Made by a program: the position numbers and the translations under genes
The notes under the pieces: model-generated
Told to the model about the DNA's origin: nothing
The model's database searches: none
What the model saw: the letters and a program-made list of their open reading frames with translations, nothing else
Origin: Parasedimentitalea denitrificans
Lineage (GTDB): Bacteria > Pseudomonadota > Alphaproteobacteria > Rhodobacterales > Rhodobacteraceae
DNA length: 64,000 bases
Reading direction: 5' to 3'
Assembly: GCF_011813015.1 (NCBI RefSeq)
Contig: NZ_QHLQ01000021.1
Location: 1-64,000, forward strand
In this document: positions 8,043 to 16,664 of the stretch, in pieces
Position numbering within the stretch: position 1 is the first letter of the stretch
Layout of the letters: each line of letters begins with the position of its first letter

Positions 8043-8111
8043 CAAAAAAGGGAACCATGACGGCTCCCTTTTTCGTTTGTTCTCCCCGTCGGACTGGCCG
8101 ACCTATTATTG
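8043..8111 (-). ncRNA. Candidate small RNA (or attenuated leader) upstream of the IalB gene
   Basis: On the minus strand a promoter-like pair TTGACC (8146-8141) and TAACGT (8123-8118) has exact 17-base spacing, placing a start near 8111. The predicted transcript of about 70 bases has a small hairpin GTCGG/CCGAC and ends in a terminator, GGGAGCC-gtcat-GGTTCCC, followed by six T. The terminator stem contains a G-U pair on this strand, while the plus strand would have an A-C mismatch, so the minus orientation is the better fold. No ORF of note lies inside. It could be a free small RNA or an early-terminating leader of the IalB gene, which starts 135 bases downstream. Confidence 0.45.
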
Positions 8112-8230
8112 AGAGCGACGTTACGAAAGGGGCGGCGTTCGGTCAACAGCTAGAAACAAAAAAGATGCACAGATTTCTGAAAACCAAAGATTTACTGAAA
8201 GAGTCGGTCCCTGAAACATCCAATATTGGA

Positions 8231-8258
8231 AAAAATGGCCGTGCCACTTGGCACGGCC
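8231..8258 (-). terminator. Strong intrinsic-terminator-like hairpin with no assigned transcript
   Basis: A perfect 10-bp inverted repeat GGCCGTGCCA (8237-8246) and TGGCACGGCC (8249-8258). On the minus strand it is followed by ATTTTTTCC, the form of a rho-independent terminator; on the plus strand there is no T run. No minus-strand gene is known upstream of it, because it lies in the leader of the plus-strand HerA-like gene. It may end an unannotated minus transcript starting in 8260-8400. Confidence 0.55.
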
Positions 8259-8384
8259 CAGTCTGACAGGGAGGAATGCCCGCTTGATTGCCAGGAGGGC
8301 TACAGCGGACAATTGTCACTATCGCACACAAAGGTTAAATTTATATTCGAAGAGAAGATCATTGAATTGAAACAGGATTCGAGC

Positions 8385-9926
8385 ATGGATAACAAAGTTT
8401 TAGTTGGCGGGGGTGGAGAAGAGTATGGGGTCAAGCAAGGGTTGACCCTAAAATATGCCAACCGTCATGGTCTAATTGCCGGTGCGACTGGGACGGGCAA
8501 GACTGTTACCTTACAAGTTTTGGCAGAAGGTTTTTCCAATGCTGGCGTGCCGGTGATCCTATCTGATGTTAAGGGGGATCTTTCTGGTCTGGCAAAACCT
8601 GGTCGTAGGGACCACAAGCTACATGATGCATTTTCATCTCGTGCCGCCAAAATTGGATTTGATCAATATTCCTACCATGCTTGCCCTGTAACGTTTTGGG
8701 ATTTGTACGGCGTGCAGGGACATCCTGTGCGGACTACGGTTGCTGAAATGGGACCGCTGTTACTGGCACGGCTTCTGGAGCTTAGCGAAGCACAAGAGGG
8801 TGTTTTGAACATTGCGTTTCGACTGGCGGATACCGAGGGACTTCCCCTTCTGGATCTAAAAGATCTCCAGTCAATGCTGGTATGGATCGGTGAAAACCGT
8901 AGCCAACTGACGATGCGTTATGGAAATGTCTCGACCGCGTCGATCGGTGCGATCCAGCGCCGGTTGCTGGTTCTAGAAAATCAGGGCGGTGACAAGTTGT
9001 TTGGTGAACCTGCATTGGAACTGAACGATTTGATGCGTTGTAACGCCGAAGGTAAGGGGATGGTCAATATTCTGGCCGCAGATAAATTGATGGCCGCACC
9101 GGGCCTCTATGCGACTTTTCTACTTTGGTTGCTGAGTGAGTTGTTTGAAGAATTGCCCGAGGTTGGCGACCCCGACAAACCAAAACTGGTCTTCTTCTTT
9201 GACGAGGCACACCTGTTGTTTGATGACGCGCCAAAGGCGTTGGTGGACAAAGTTGAACAGGTCGCGCGTTTAATCCGTTCCAAAGGTGTTGGAATCTATT
9301 TTGTCACCCAGAACCCTGCAGACGTGCCAGAGGATATCTTGGGGCAATTGGGGAACCGAATCCAACATGCGCTGCGGGCCTTTACCGCCCGAGATCGTAG
9401 GAACCTGAAGTTGGCCGCTGAGACTTACCGTGAAAACCCAATCTTCGTCACTGAAGACGCTATTCGTGAAGTCGGCGTGGGCGAGGCTGTGACCTCAATG
9501 CTGATGAAGAAGGGTATCCCCGGAATTGTCGAGCGTACTTTGATACGACCGCCAAGTTCGCAACTTGGTCCAATAACAAAAGCCGAAAGGGCCGAGGTTA
9601 TGGCCTTGTCTGACATGGGGAACAAGTACGATACGGTACTGGACCGTAGGTCGGCCTATGAGATCTTATCCCAACGGGCGCAGGCTGCCGCTGTTGAGGC
9701 TGAACGTGTCGAGGAACGCACGGAAGAGTTGCCAACTTTAGAGCGTGAGTATCAATCGGCGCGCCGCTTTACAGGAAGCCGGGTAACCCGGTCATCTTCT
9801 CGCAGGACCCGGTCACGGGATACATTTGGCTCAGCAATGTCCGAAGCCGTGATCAAAGAATTAAGGGGCACCACTGGTCGTCGTATAGTGCGCGGCATCC
9901 TTGGTGGGTTGTTCAAAGGGCGCTAA
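8385..9926 (+). CDS. HerA-like ATPase (DUF853 family)
   Basis: A 513-residue P-loop ATPase of the HerA/FtsK-related group annotated as DUF853. Walker A is GATGTGKTVTLQ near residue 33. Walker B is LVFFFDEAHLLF, and IYFVTQNPADVPEDILGQLGNRIQHALR forms the sensor/arginine-finger region. The C-terminus is basic and Ser/Arg-rich. HerA proteins pump or translocate DNA; the partner nuclease NurA is not next to this copy, so its substrate is unknown. The ATG at 8385 has AGGA seven bases upstream and begins the conserved domain; a longer in-frame start at 8226 would overlap a terminator hairpin and is unlikely. Confidence 0.85.
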   Translation: MDNKVLVGGGGEEYGVKQGLTLKYANRHGLIAGATGTGKTVTLQVLAEGFSNAGVPVILSDVKGDLSGLAKPGRRDHKLHDAFSSRAAKIGFDQYSYHACPVTFWDLYGVQGHPVRTTVAEMGPLLLARLLELSEAQEGVLNIAFRLADTEGLPLLDLKDLQSMLVWIGENRSQLTMRYGNVSTASIGAIQRRLLVLENQGGDKLFGEPALELNDLMRCNAEGKGMVNILAADKLMAAPGLYATFLLWLLSELFEELPEVGDPDKPKLVFFFDEAHLLFDDAPKALVDKVEQVARLIRSKGVGIYFVTQNPADVPEDILGQLGNRIQHALRAFTARDRRNLKLAAETYRENPIFVTEDAIREVGVGEAVTSMLMKKGIPGIVERTLIRPPSSQLGPITKAERAEVMALSDMGNKYDTVLDRRSAYEILSQRAQAAAVEAERVEERTEELPTLEREYQSARRFTGSRVTRSSSRRTRSRDTFGSAMSEAVIKELRGTTGRRIVRGILGGLFKGR

Positions 9927-9931
9927 ACAAA

Positions 9932-9958
9932 ACGGGCTTGGTTTTGAACCAAGCCCGT
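9932..9958. terminator. 12-bp stem-loop after the HerA-like gene
   Basis: ACGGGCTTGGTT (9932-9943) pairs perfectly with AACCAAGCCCGT (9947-9958) around a three-base loop, five bases after the stop codon. It lacks a T tract, so it is more likely a 3'-end stabilising hairpin that works with the true terminator at 10007. Confidence 0.6.
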
Positions 9959-9990
9959 GCCTCCGGCAGAGGTACTTCTATCAAGAAGAA
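9959..9990 (+). repeat. Short dispersed repeat, copy 1 (gcctccggc-gaggta type)
   Basis: The segment begins GCCTCCGGCAGAGGTACTTC and ends CAAGAAGAA. It closely matches 41292-41324 in the proB-proA gap, with a few substitutions and one extra base there. Both copies sit just after a gene and contain a small CCTC/GAGG or CCTCC/GGAGG hairpin. Confidence 0.6.
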
Positions 9991-10006
9991 TAGTATTATT
10001 TTGCAT

Positions 10007-10040
10007 CTGCCGCCCTGGCGAACTAGGGCGGCAGTTTTTT
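10007..10040 (+). terminator. Rho-independent terminator of the HerA-like gene
   Basis: A perfect 10-bp stem CTGCCGCCCT (10007-10016) with AGGGCGGCAG (10025-10034) followed by six T. The T run touches the stop codon of the convergent livM gene, so the two transcription units abut. Confidence 0.88.
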
Positions 10041-11361
10041 ATTTCTCTGGTATCAAACCGCGTGGGCTGAACCTGAGAACCAGTAACAAGATGAGCCCCA
10101 TGGTAAACAGGCGCATATGCGCGGTGCTTTCTAGAAGGTGTAATTTTAGCGCGCTGTCATCGGCCATTCCGGAAGTGATTATGTTGATCAATCCGGCGCC
10201 CATCGGCTCAACTTTGATCCAGAAGAACCAGATAAAGATACCGCCCAGAACCGCGCCAAAATTGTTACCAGATCCGCCAACAACGACCATAACCCAAATC
10301 AAGAAAGTGAACCGAAGCGGGTTGTAGGTTCCCGGTGTCAGCTGACCGTCCAATGTTGTCATCATAGCGCCAGCGATGCCGCAGATGGCAGAACCCAGTA
10401 CAAAGATCTGCAAGTGCCGGCGTGTGACATCCTTGCCCATTGCCTCGGATGCGGCCTCGTTGTCGCGGATTGCGCGCATCATCCGTCCCCAAGGACTTTT
10501 GAGAGCCATCTGTGCCATCCAGAGGAGTACCAGAAGAACGGCTGTAAACAGCAGAGAGTAACTGATCTTCACATAGAGGGTTGAGGCGGTGACTGGGTCC
10601 AGTCCAAGAGACGCTACAGTATCTAAGAAACCTGGGTCTTCCTGCAGATCAATCTCTTTTCTCATTGGACGGGGCAGACCAACGACGTTCTTGACGCCAC
10701 GCGACAGCCAATCCTCGTTCTTCAGCACTGCAATGATAATTTCGGCGATACCGAGAGTGGCGATTGCCAGGTAATCGGAACGAAGACCAAGGGCCGTTTT
10801 CCCGATTAGCCAAGCAGCACCAGCAGCGAGCAGCCCACCAGCAGGCCAAGCAAGCAACACGGGAAGGCCCAAACCACCTAGGCTTCCAAGAAGCGCAGGA
10901 TTGATTGCTTCGACACCGGAGACAGCTGGATCAAATATTGCACGATAGGCAAAGAAACCGCCAATCAGGATGCCAGCCAGAACCAACATCCGAGGCTTGC
11001 CGGCCGCCATATTCTTGGTAACGAAAACCGCTGCAACGACGGTGAGTGCACCAAGGATCAAGGCCATGATGATGCCAACGCCACCTTGGCTCCACGCACC
11101 TGGTGTCGGAGCTGATGTAACAAGTACAACGGCCAAGCCACCAAGAGCGGTAAAGCCCATGATGCCGACGTTGAACAACCCGGCAAACCCCCATTGCAGG
11201 TTCACCCCCAATGCCATGATGGCCGAAACCAACCCCATGTTCAGAATGCCAAGGGATGAGTTCCAAGAACCTGAAAAGATACCATAACTGGTGGTACCAT
11301 CCAAGATGAGCAACAACCCGACAAAGGCGAACATAAGAGAGTGTTTTACAGTCTCGCTCAT
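10039..11361 (-). CDS. livM: LivM-type ABC importer permease
   Basis: A 440-residue inner-membrane permease of the branched-chain amino acid/amide (HAAT) family with many hydrophobic helices. The conserved LivM loop is clear: LGLRSDYLAIATLGIAEII, then GRMMRAIRDNEAASEAMGKDVTRRHLQIFVLGSAICGIAG. It is longer than E. coli LivM mainly because of extra N-terminal helices. It is the distal gene of a livK-livG-livF-livH-livM unit, and its start overlaps the livH stop by four bases, implying coupled translation. The transported solute cannot be told from sequence. Confidence 0.88.
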   Translation of the reverse strand: MSETVKHSLMFAFVGLLLILDGTTSYGIFSGSWNSSLGILNMGLVSAIMALGVNLQWGFAGLFNVGIMGFTALGGLAVVLVTSAPTPGAWSQGGVGIIMALILGALTVVAAVFVTKNMAAGKPRMLVLAGILIGGFFAYRAIFDPAVSGVEAINPALLGSLGGLGLPVLLAWPAGGLLAAGAAWLIGKTALGLRSDYLAIATLGIAEIIIAVLKNEDWLSRGVKNVVGLPRPMRKEIDLQEDPGFLDTVASLGLDPVTASTLYVKISYSLLFTAVLLVLLWMAQMALKSPWGRMMRAIRDNEAASEAMGKDVTRRHLQIFVLGSAICGIAGAMMTTLDGQLTPGTYNPLRFTFLIWVMVVVGGSGNNFGAVLGGIFIWFFWIKVEPMGAGLINIITSGMADDSALKLHLLESTAHMRLFTMGLILLLVLRFSPRGLIPEK

Positions 11362-12368
11362 ACCGATTTTCCTTTGAATAGGCCGGTGGGCTTGAACAGA
11401 AGAACGATCAAAAGGATCATGAACGAAACAGCGAACTTGTAGTCTGTGCTTAGCAGTTGAACTAATCCGTCGGGTTCCAGATTTTCAGGCATCAGATATC
11501 GCAGGACCTTTTTCCAAGCATATGTGATTGAGACTTCGGAAAAGGCGATGACAAATCCACCTGCAATAGCCCCCAGAGGGTTCCCAAGCCCGCCAACAAT
11601 GGCGGCAGCAAAGATAGGCAGAAGCAGCTGGAAGTAGGTGAAGGGTTTGAACGACTTATCCAACCCGTACAACACACCGGCAATGGTCGCCAACCCGGCA
11701 ACAATCATCCAAGTGTACATTACGACGCGTTCGGGATTAATGCCTGACAGCAGCGCCAGATCCTCGTTGTCTGAATAAGCGCGCATGGATTTCCCAGTGC
11801 GAGTGCGATTCAGAAACCAGAACAAGGCAACCACAACAACCACTGCGGTGATAATGGTAATGCCTTGGCTGGTCTTAAATGCCAATCCCTCGCGAAGGCC
11901 AGTCATCGCTTTGAAATCACGCGCAGAAATGATGAAGCGTTCGCCGTCGGCAAAGCGCTGATCGCCCGGGCCGATGATGAAGCGAACCAACCCGTTCATC
12001 ATGAACATAACACCAAGTGAGACCATCACAAATATGACAGGTTTGGCTTTTTGCTCTCGATAGAACCGATAGACAAACTTATCCGTAAACAGCAATAGAC
12101 CCATTGTGCCCAAAATGCCAAAGGGCAGGGCGAGCAGGGCGGTTGGTAGCGGGCCAAGGTTGATACCGACTGATTGCATCCACCATGTCACCAAAATGGT
12201 AGTCATAGCGCCAAAGGCCATAGTGTCGCCGTGGGCAAAGTTGGAGAACCGAAGCACGCCGTAGATAAGCGTGACACCCAGCGCACCCAGCGCCAATTGG
12301 CTGCCATAGGCGACCGCTGGGATCATTACATAGTTGGTAAGCGCCACAAGGGCGTTGAGAAGATCCAT
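11358..12368 (-). CDS. livH: LivH-type ABC importer permease
   Basis: A 336-residue HAAT-family permease with about eight membrane spans. LALGALGVTLIYGVLRFSNFAHGD near the N-terminus and FAAAIVGGLGNPLGAIAGGFVI near the C-terminus are typical of LivH. It pairs with LivM to form the channel and lies between livF and livM with a four-base overlap to livM. Confidence 0.88.
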   Translation of the reverse strand: MDLLNALVALTNYVMIPAVAYGSQLALGALGVTLIYGVLRFSNFAHGDTMAFGAMTTILVTWWMQSVGINLGPLPTALLALPFGILGTMGLLLFTDKFVYRFYREQKAKPVIFVMVSLGVMFMMNGLVRFIIGPGDQRFADGERFIISARDFKAMTGLREGLAFKTSQGITIITAVVVVVALFWFLNRTRTGKSMRAYSDNEDLALLSGINPERVVMYTWMIVAGLATIAGVLYGLDKSFKPFTYFQLLLPIFAAAIVGGLGNPLGAIAGGFVIAFSEVSITYAWKKVLRYLMPENLEPDGLVQLLSTDYKFAVSFMILLIVLLFKPTGLFKGKSV

Positions 12369-12451
12369 TAGTTGATCCCCGTTAAGCTAGGAAAATATCG
12401 CGTGCCGGACGGGCACAAAGGCGGTCTGATTTTGAATGCAAAATTCACTAT

Positions 12452-13285
12452 TCAGCCCCCCAAGAAAGATTTGCGGACTTCAGGATCAGCAAGCAGTTCC
12501 TTGCCGGTGCCGGTATAGGCATTGCGCCCTTGCACCAGGACATACCCTTTATCTGCAATTTCAAGAGCTTGCCGCGCGTTTTGTTCCACCATCAAAATTG
12601 GGATGCCGGTGCGGGCAACCTCAATAATCCGGTCAAATAGTTCGTCCATAACAATCGGAGAAACGCCAGCGGTTGGCTCATCCAACATCAGCACCTTTGG
12701 CTGTGTCATCAACGCACGACCAACTGCAACCTGCTGACGCTGTCCACCAGACAGCTCGCCGGCCGCCTGATTGCGCTTGTCCTTTAGGATCGGAAACAGG
12801 TGATAGATTTGCTCCATCGTGTCACGGATGTCATCGGTGCGGATGAAAGCACCCATCTCCAGATTTTCTTCAACCGTGAGAGAAGTGAAAATGTTGCTTG
12901 TCTGTGGGACAAAGCCCATTCCCTTGACCACACGGTCTTGCGGGCTGAGGTTGGTGATGTCTTCGCCATCCAGCAGCACCTTGCCAGAACGTACGTTCAG
13001 CATACCGAACACTGCTTTCATAGCAGTGGATTTACCGGCACCGTTAGGACCTACGATTACTGCGATCTCACCGCGGTTCACCGCGATTGTACAATCGTGA
13101 AGAATGTCCGGGCCCTTGCCATAGCCACCAGTCATGGTGTCACCGATCAGGAACGGACTTCCAGGGGCAGCGGGCTTAACTTCACCGCTGTGCTTTAGTC
13201 CGGCTTCCATAGAGCTCATGCCTTCGGTTCTTGTGATCGTCGCGTCCTTGTTACCGCGATCGTCTTGATATGGATTGCCGCTCAT
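12452..13285 (-). CDS. livF: LivF-type ABC ATPase with N-terminal extension
   Basis: A 277-residue ATP-binding subunit. Walker A is GPNGAGKSTAMKAVFG, the signature is LSGGQRQQVAVGRALM, Walker B is VLMLDEPTAG, and the H-loop region is ILMVEQNARQALEIAD. Usual LivF proteins are about 235 residues; here some 45 extra polar residues precede the ABC fold (start to about SPFLIGD). An internal ATG (SSMEAGLKHS) could shorten this. The start overlaps the livG stop by four bases, which favours the long form. Confidence 0.88.
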   Translation of the reverse strand: MSGNPYQDDRGNKDATITRTEGMSSMEAGLKHSGEVKPAAPGSPFLIGDTMTGGYGKGPDILHDCTIAVNRGEIAVIVGPNGAGKSTAMKAVFGMLNVRSGKVLLDGEDITNLSPQDRVVKGMGFVPQTSNIFTSLTVEENLEMGAFIRTDDIRDTMEQIYHLFPILKDKRNQAAGELSGGQRQQVAVGRALMTQPKVLMLDEPTAGVSPIVMDELFDRIIEVARTGIPILMVEQNARQALEIADKGYVLVQGRNAYTGTGKELLADPEVRKSFLGG

Positions 13286-14070
13286 GCTCCGGCCTCCAGT
13301 TTATCTTTGTTTTTCAAACCTGTTCCCAGGTAAGCTTCGATCACGTGTTCATTTGCCTTGATCTCGTCCAGGGTGCCCTGCGCCAGCACTTTACCTTCGG
13401 CCATACAGATGACTGGGTCACACAGGCGACCGATGAACTCCATGTCATGTTCAATCACGACAAAAGTATATCCACGTTCTTCATTCAGGCGCTTGATGGC
13501 GTCCGCAATGGTATAGAGCAATGTGCGGTTCACGCCGGCGCCGACTTCGTCGAGGAACACAATCTTGGCATCCACCATCATGGTACGCCCCAGTTCCAGC
13601 AGCTTTTTCTGCCCACCCGAGACTTCGCCAGCTTTGAGGTCCGAGATACGTTCGATGGTTAGGAACTCCATCACCTCGTCGGCCTTGGCGCGCAACGCGC
13701 GTTCCTCGTCTGCGATACGTTTGCGTCCGAACCAGGTGTTCCACAGGGTTTCGCCAGATTGCCCACCGGGCACCATCATCAGGTTCTCACGACACGACAT
13801 CGACGAAAACTCATGCGCTATCTGAAATGTGCGCAACAGGCCTTTGTGGAATAATGTATGTGGTGGCAGTCCGGTAATGTCCTCACCATCCATGGTCACA
13901 CGCCCGGATGTGGGTTGAAGGACGCCCGCAATAACATTGAAAAGAGTGGTTTTTCCGGCTCCGTTCGGGCCGATCAGACCTGTAATGGAACCCTTGGCGA
14001 TTTCCAGCGTTGCACCATCAACAGCATGGAACCCGCCGAAGTGCTTATGCACGTCCTCGACGACGATCAT
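13282..14070 (-). CDS. livG: LivG-type ABC ATPase
   Basis: A 262-residue ATP-binding subunit. Walker A is GPNGAGKTTLFNVIAG, the signature is VSGGQKKLLELGRTMM, Walker B is IVFLDEVGAGVN, and the H-loop is FVVIEHDMEFI. The D-loop region reads DEVGAG where most LivG proteins have DEPAAG, a conservative oddity with catalytic Glu kept. It heads the ATPase-permease part of the operon, after a stem-loop that separates it from livK. Confidence 0.88.
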   Translation of the reverse strand: MIVVEDVHKHFGGFHAVDGATLEIAKGSITGLIGPNGAGKTTLFNVIAGVLQPTSGRVTMDGEDITGLPPHTLFHKGLLRTFQIAHEFSSMSCRENLMMVPGGQSGETLWNTWFGRKRIADEERALRAKADEVMEFLTIERISDLKAGEVSGGQKKLLELGRTMMVDAKIVFLDEVGAGVNRTLLYTIADAIKRLNEERGYTFVVIEHDMEFIGRLCDPVICMAEGKVLAQGTLDEIKANEHVIEAYLGTGLKNKDKLEAGA

Positions 14071-14115
14071 ATCATTTTATCCCCCACTGCGTTTTTTGCA
14101 GCTTTTGATTTGGAT

Positions 14116-14138
14116 CAGCCCGAGCAATGCCCGGGCTG
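14116..14138. promoter_or_regulatory. Stem-loop between livK and livG
   Basis: A 7-bp stem CAGCCCG (14116-14122) with CGGGCTG (14132-14138) in the 95-base gap after livK. On the operon strand there is no T tract, so it is probably a 3' stabiliser that lets livK be expressed above the permease genes, as is common after binding-protein genes. Confidence 0.5.
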
Positions 14139-14165
14139 TTCTCTTGTTTCAGGTATTCGTCGAAA

Positions 14166-15359
14166 TTAGCGGAACTTGACGGTTTTGTTTTCGCCGTCTG
14201 TAACTTCGATTTCACGGTAGGAACCAGCGCTTTCACCTGGCCCGATCAGCTCAACAGCTGATGCACCGACATAATCGATTTCGGTGCCGGCTTTCAGCAA
14301 TTCCAGACCTTTAGCCAGCTCACCTGGGTAAATCTTTTCACCCGGAGCGTTAGCGACGTCCATGATTTTGGCCCCATAGTCAGCCGGGTCTTTGGAATTG
14401 GCTGCCTGCATCGCCAGCATTACCAGCGCTGCGGCGTCATAAGACTCGGGAGAGTAAGGCGAAGAACCGTCAAAGCCAGCTTCTGTTGCCAGGGCAAAAT
14501 ATGCTTCTGCACCTTTACCACCGGAACCAGCGATCTGACCAAATGAACCGTCAAGATCCGCGCCAACATTGGCAGGCAGCGAGTCACCGATCATGCCACC
14601 AGGCAGACCAAATTTGTCAAACGCGCCGCTGTCCAGCGACGATTGAATGATACCCAGACCACCTTGGTCAAGATAACCGGCAACAACCAGGATATCACCA
14701 CCAGCAGAGGCCAAAGCACCCACTTCAGCAGAATAGTCACCTTTACCGTCTTCATGTGCAGCAGAAATGGTGACTTCACCACCTACGGCTTCAAAAGACG
14801 TCTTGATCGCGTCCGCCAGCCCCTTGCCATAATCGTTATTTGTATAGGTCAGGGCGATGGATTTGACACCACGGTCTGTCAGAACTTCGGCCATAACCTG
14901 ACCTTCGCGCGCGTCAGATGGCGCTGTACGGAAGAACAAGCCGTTGTCTTCCATAGTCGACAAGCCAGGCGAAGTCGCCGAAGGCGAGACCATAACCATG
15001 CCGTTTGGAATCGCAACGTTCTGCAAAATTGCACCGGTCACACCCGAACAGTCTCCGCCAATGATTCCACTGACACCGTCAGCTAGCATTTTTTCAGCGT
15101 TTGCAGTGGACAGGCCGTTGTCGATGCAGCCAGTGTCGGCGCGCATTGGTGTAACAGTAGCAGTATCAAGCAGTGCGCCGGATTTGGTGACCTCAGCCAT
15201 TGCCAATTCAGCGCCAGCGCCCATCGATGGTGCCAGCGATTCAATTGGGCCGGTAAAGCCAATCAGAATACCAAGCTTTACTTCCTTCGCGTGGCCGCCA
15301 GCAAAGGCCGTACCCGCAGTTAGAGCAACGGCAGCGGTAGCCATCAGCAATTTTTTCAT
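14166..15359 (-). CDS. livK: LivK-type periplasmic substrate-binding protein
   Basis: A 397-residue exported binding protein with signal peptide MKKLLMATAAVALTAGTAFAGG and the type I periplasmic-binding fold of the Leu/Ile/Val family (VKLGILIGFTGPIESLAPSM, VSGIIGGDCSGVTGAI, SYDAAALVMLAM). GGGAG lies eight bases upstream of the ATG at 15359, preferred over the longer in-frame start. It is the first gene of the importer operon and divergent from the sugar dehydrogenase gene. The ligand is probably a small amino acid or amide, but this is not determined. Confidence 0.9.
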   Translation of the reverse strand: MKKLLMATAAVALTAGTAFAGGHAKEVKLGILIGFTGPIESLAPSMGAGAELAMAEVTKSGALLDTATVTPMRADTGCIDNGLSTANAEKMLADGVSGIIGGDCSGVTGAILQNVAIPNGMVMVSPSATSPGLSTMEDNGLFFRTAPSDAREGQVMAEVLTDRGVKSIALTYTNNDYGKGLADAIKTSFEAVGGEVTISAAHEDGKGDYSAEVGALASAGGDILVVAGYLDQGGLGIIQSSLDSGAFDKFGLPGGMIGDSLPANVGADLDGSFGQIAGSGGKGAEAYFALATEAGFDGSSPYSPESYDAAALVMLAMQAANSKDPADYGAKIMDVANAPGEKIYPGELAKGLELLKAGTEIDYVGASAVELIGPGESAGSYREIEVTDGENKTVKFR

Positions 15360-15530
15360 TTCTAAACTCCCATTTTTTGGAACATAGCTGTTCAACCCCG
15401 ACCCTAGGCAAGCTTGGCTAAAAAGAAAAGTATTATCAATATGCGCCGGGCCGTGGTTCAGAAAAGCGAGTGCCGCGACAGTTAGAATTTTTCGCTAGAA
15501 GCTCTAATTGGAACAGTAGAGGAGGATGAT

Positions 15531-16628
15531 TTGTTCAAACTCGCCTTTGTCTACGTTGTACTTCTTTGCTTCCGCTCAGCCCAAGCTGAAGTGCTGGAAA
15601 CGAGCCAGGGAAGACTTGAGCTTACACGCATGGTAGATGGGTTTGATGTCCCCTGGGCAATTGCATTTCTACCAAACCACGGTTTTTTGGTAACCGATCT
15701 CAACGGCAGTTTGTACCATGTGAAAGGGTCGCAAAGGCAAATAATTAGGGGCACACCCCGGTCTTTTCATCAAGGGCAAGGTGGGCTTCTCGATGTGATG
15801 GTTCCAAATGATTTTTCGAATAGCCGCGAGATCTTTCTGACATATTCAATTCGCCAGAATCGTGGTTCTGGTACAGCGCTGGCAGTTGGGACCTTGAGTT
15901 CCGACTTTAGGAGGTTAAAAAATGTCCGTGTGATTTTTGAAACCTCATCAAGTTCCAATACGTCGAGGCACTACGGCTCTCGAGTTGTTGAAGCCCGAGA
16001 TGGTACTTTATTCATGACGTTAGGAGAACGAGGTGAACATGAGAGCGCACAAGACCTATCGTTACATCAAGGGTCGATTATCCATTTGAATCGGGATGGG
16101 ACCGTACCGGGGAACAATCCCTTTATTAATATCCCTGAATCACAGAACCTTATATGGTCTTACGGTCACCGGAACCCACAGGGACTTGCTCTCGATAACA
16201 AAGGCGGTATCTGGTCCGTAGAACATGGAGCCCAAGGTGGGGACGAAATTAACCGGATCCAGAAGGGGGGCAATTATGGCTGGCCAGTTATATCTTACGG
16301 CCGTCACTATTCAGGCGCTAAGATTGGAGAGGGAACCGCAAGGCCAGGAATGCAACAGCCTGCTTGGTACTGGGATCCCTCTATCGCGCCGTCGGGTATG
16401 ATGATTTATTCGGGTAAGCTTTGGCCAAATTGGCGCGGACATTTTTTTGTCGGATCTTTGAAGTTCGACTATATATCAAGACTTTCCGGCCGTGTTTTGA
16501 AGGAACGAGAGCAATTGAAGAGCCCTTTTACAGGTAGAGTACGTGACGTAGTTGAAGCGCCAGACGGTAGCATCTGGTTTGCGTCTGAAACCGACGGAGC
16601 CATTTATAGGTTGGCTCCGTCGCGTTAA
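15531..16628 (+). CDS. PQQ-type soluble sugar dehydrogenase (GSDH family)
   Basis: A 365-residue exported beta-propeller of the glucose/sorbosone dehydrogenase family (Asd/YliI type). The signal peptide is MFKLAFVYVVLLCFRSAQA. Family motifs are VPWAIAFLPNHGFLVTD, FHQGQGGLLDVMV, YGHRNPQGLALD, EHGAQGGDEINRI and GGNYGWPVISYG. It would oxidise aldose sugars in the periplasm with PQQ or stay without known cofactor; the acceptor is unknown. The start is TTG at 15531, set by GAGGAGGA just upstream; the nearby ATG at 15526 is out of frame. Confidence 0.85.
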   Translation: MFKLAFVYVVLLCFRSAQAEVLETSQGRLELTRMVDGFDVPWAIAFLPNHGFLVTDLNGSLYHVKGSQRQIIRGTPRSFHQGQGGLLDVMVPNDFSNSREIFLTYSIRQNRGSGTALAVGTLSSDFRRLKNVRVIFETSSSSNTSRHYGSRVVEARDGTLFMTLGERGEHESAQDLSLHQGSIIHLNRDGTVPGNNPFINIPESQNLIWSYGHRNPQGLALDNKGGIWSVEHGAQGGDEINRIQKGGNYGWPVISYGRHYSGAKIGEGTARPGMQQPAWYWDPSIAPSGMMIYSGKLWPNWRGHFFVGSLKFDYISRLSGRVLKEREQLKSPFTGRVRDVVEAPDGSIWFASETDGAIYRLAPSR

Positions 16629-16664
16629 CGTTAGGTTTTGGCGACTTTGACTTGTGAAAGTTAA

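Noticed and set aside
8057..8266. Plus ORF of 69 codons in the gap before the HerA-like gene
   Set aside because: It spans the candidate small-RNA terminator and another hairpin, has no ribosome binding site and no recognisable sequence.
10039..15359. Assigning leucine/isoleucine/valine as the importer's substrate
   Set aside because: HAAT-family importers also carry amides, urea and other solutes; binding-site residues cannot be judged by eye.
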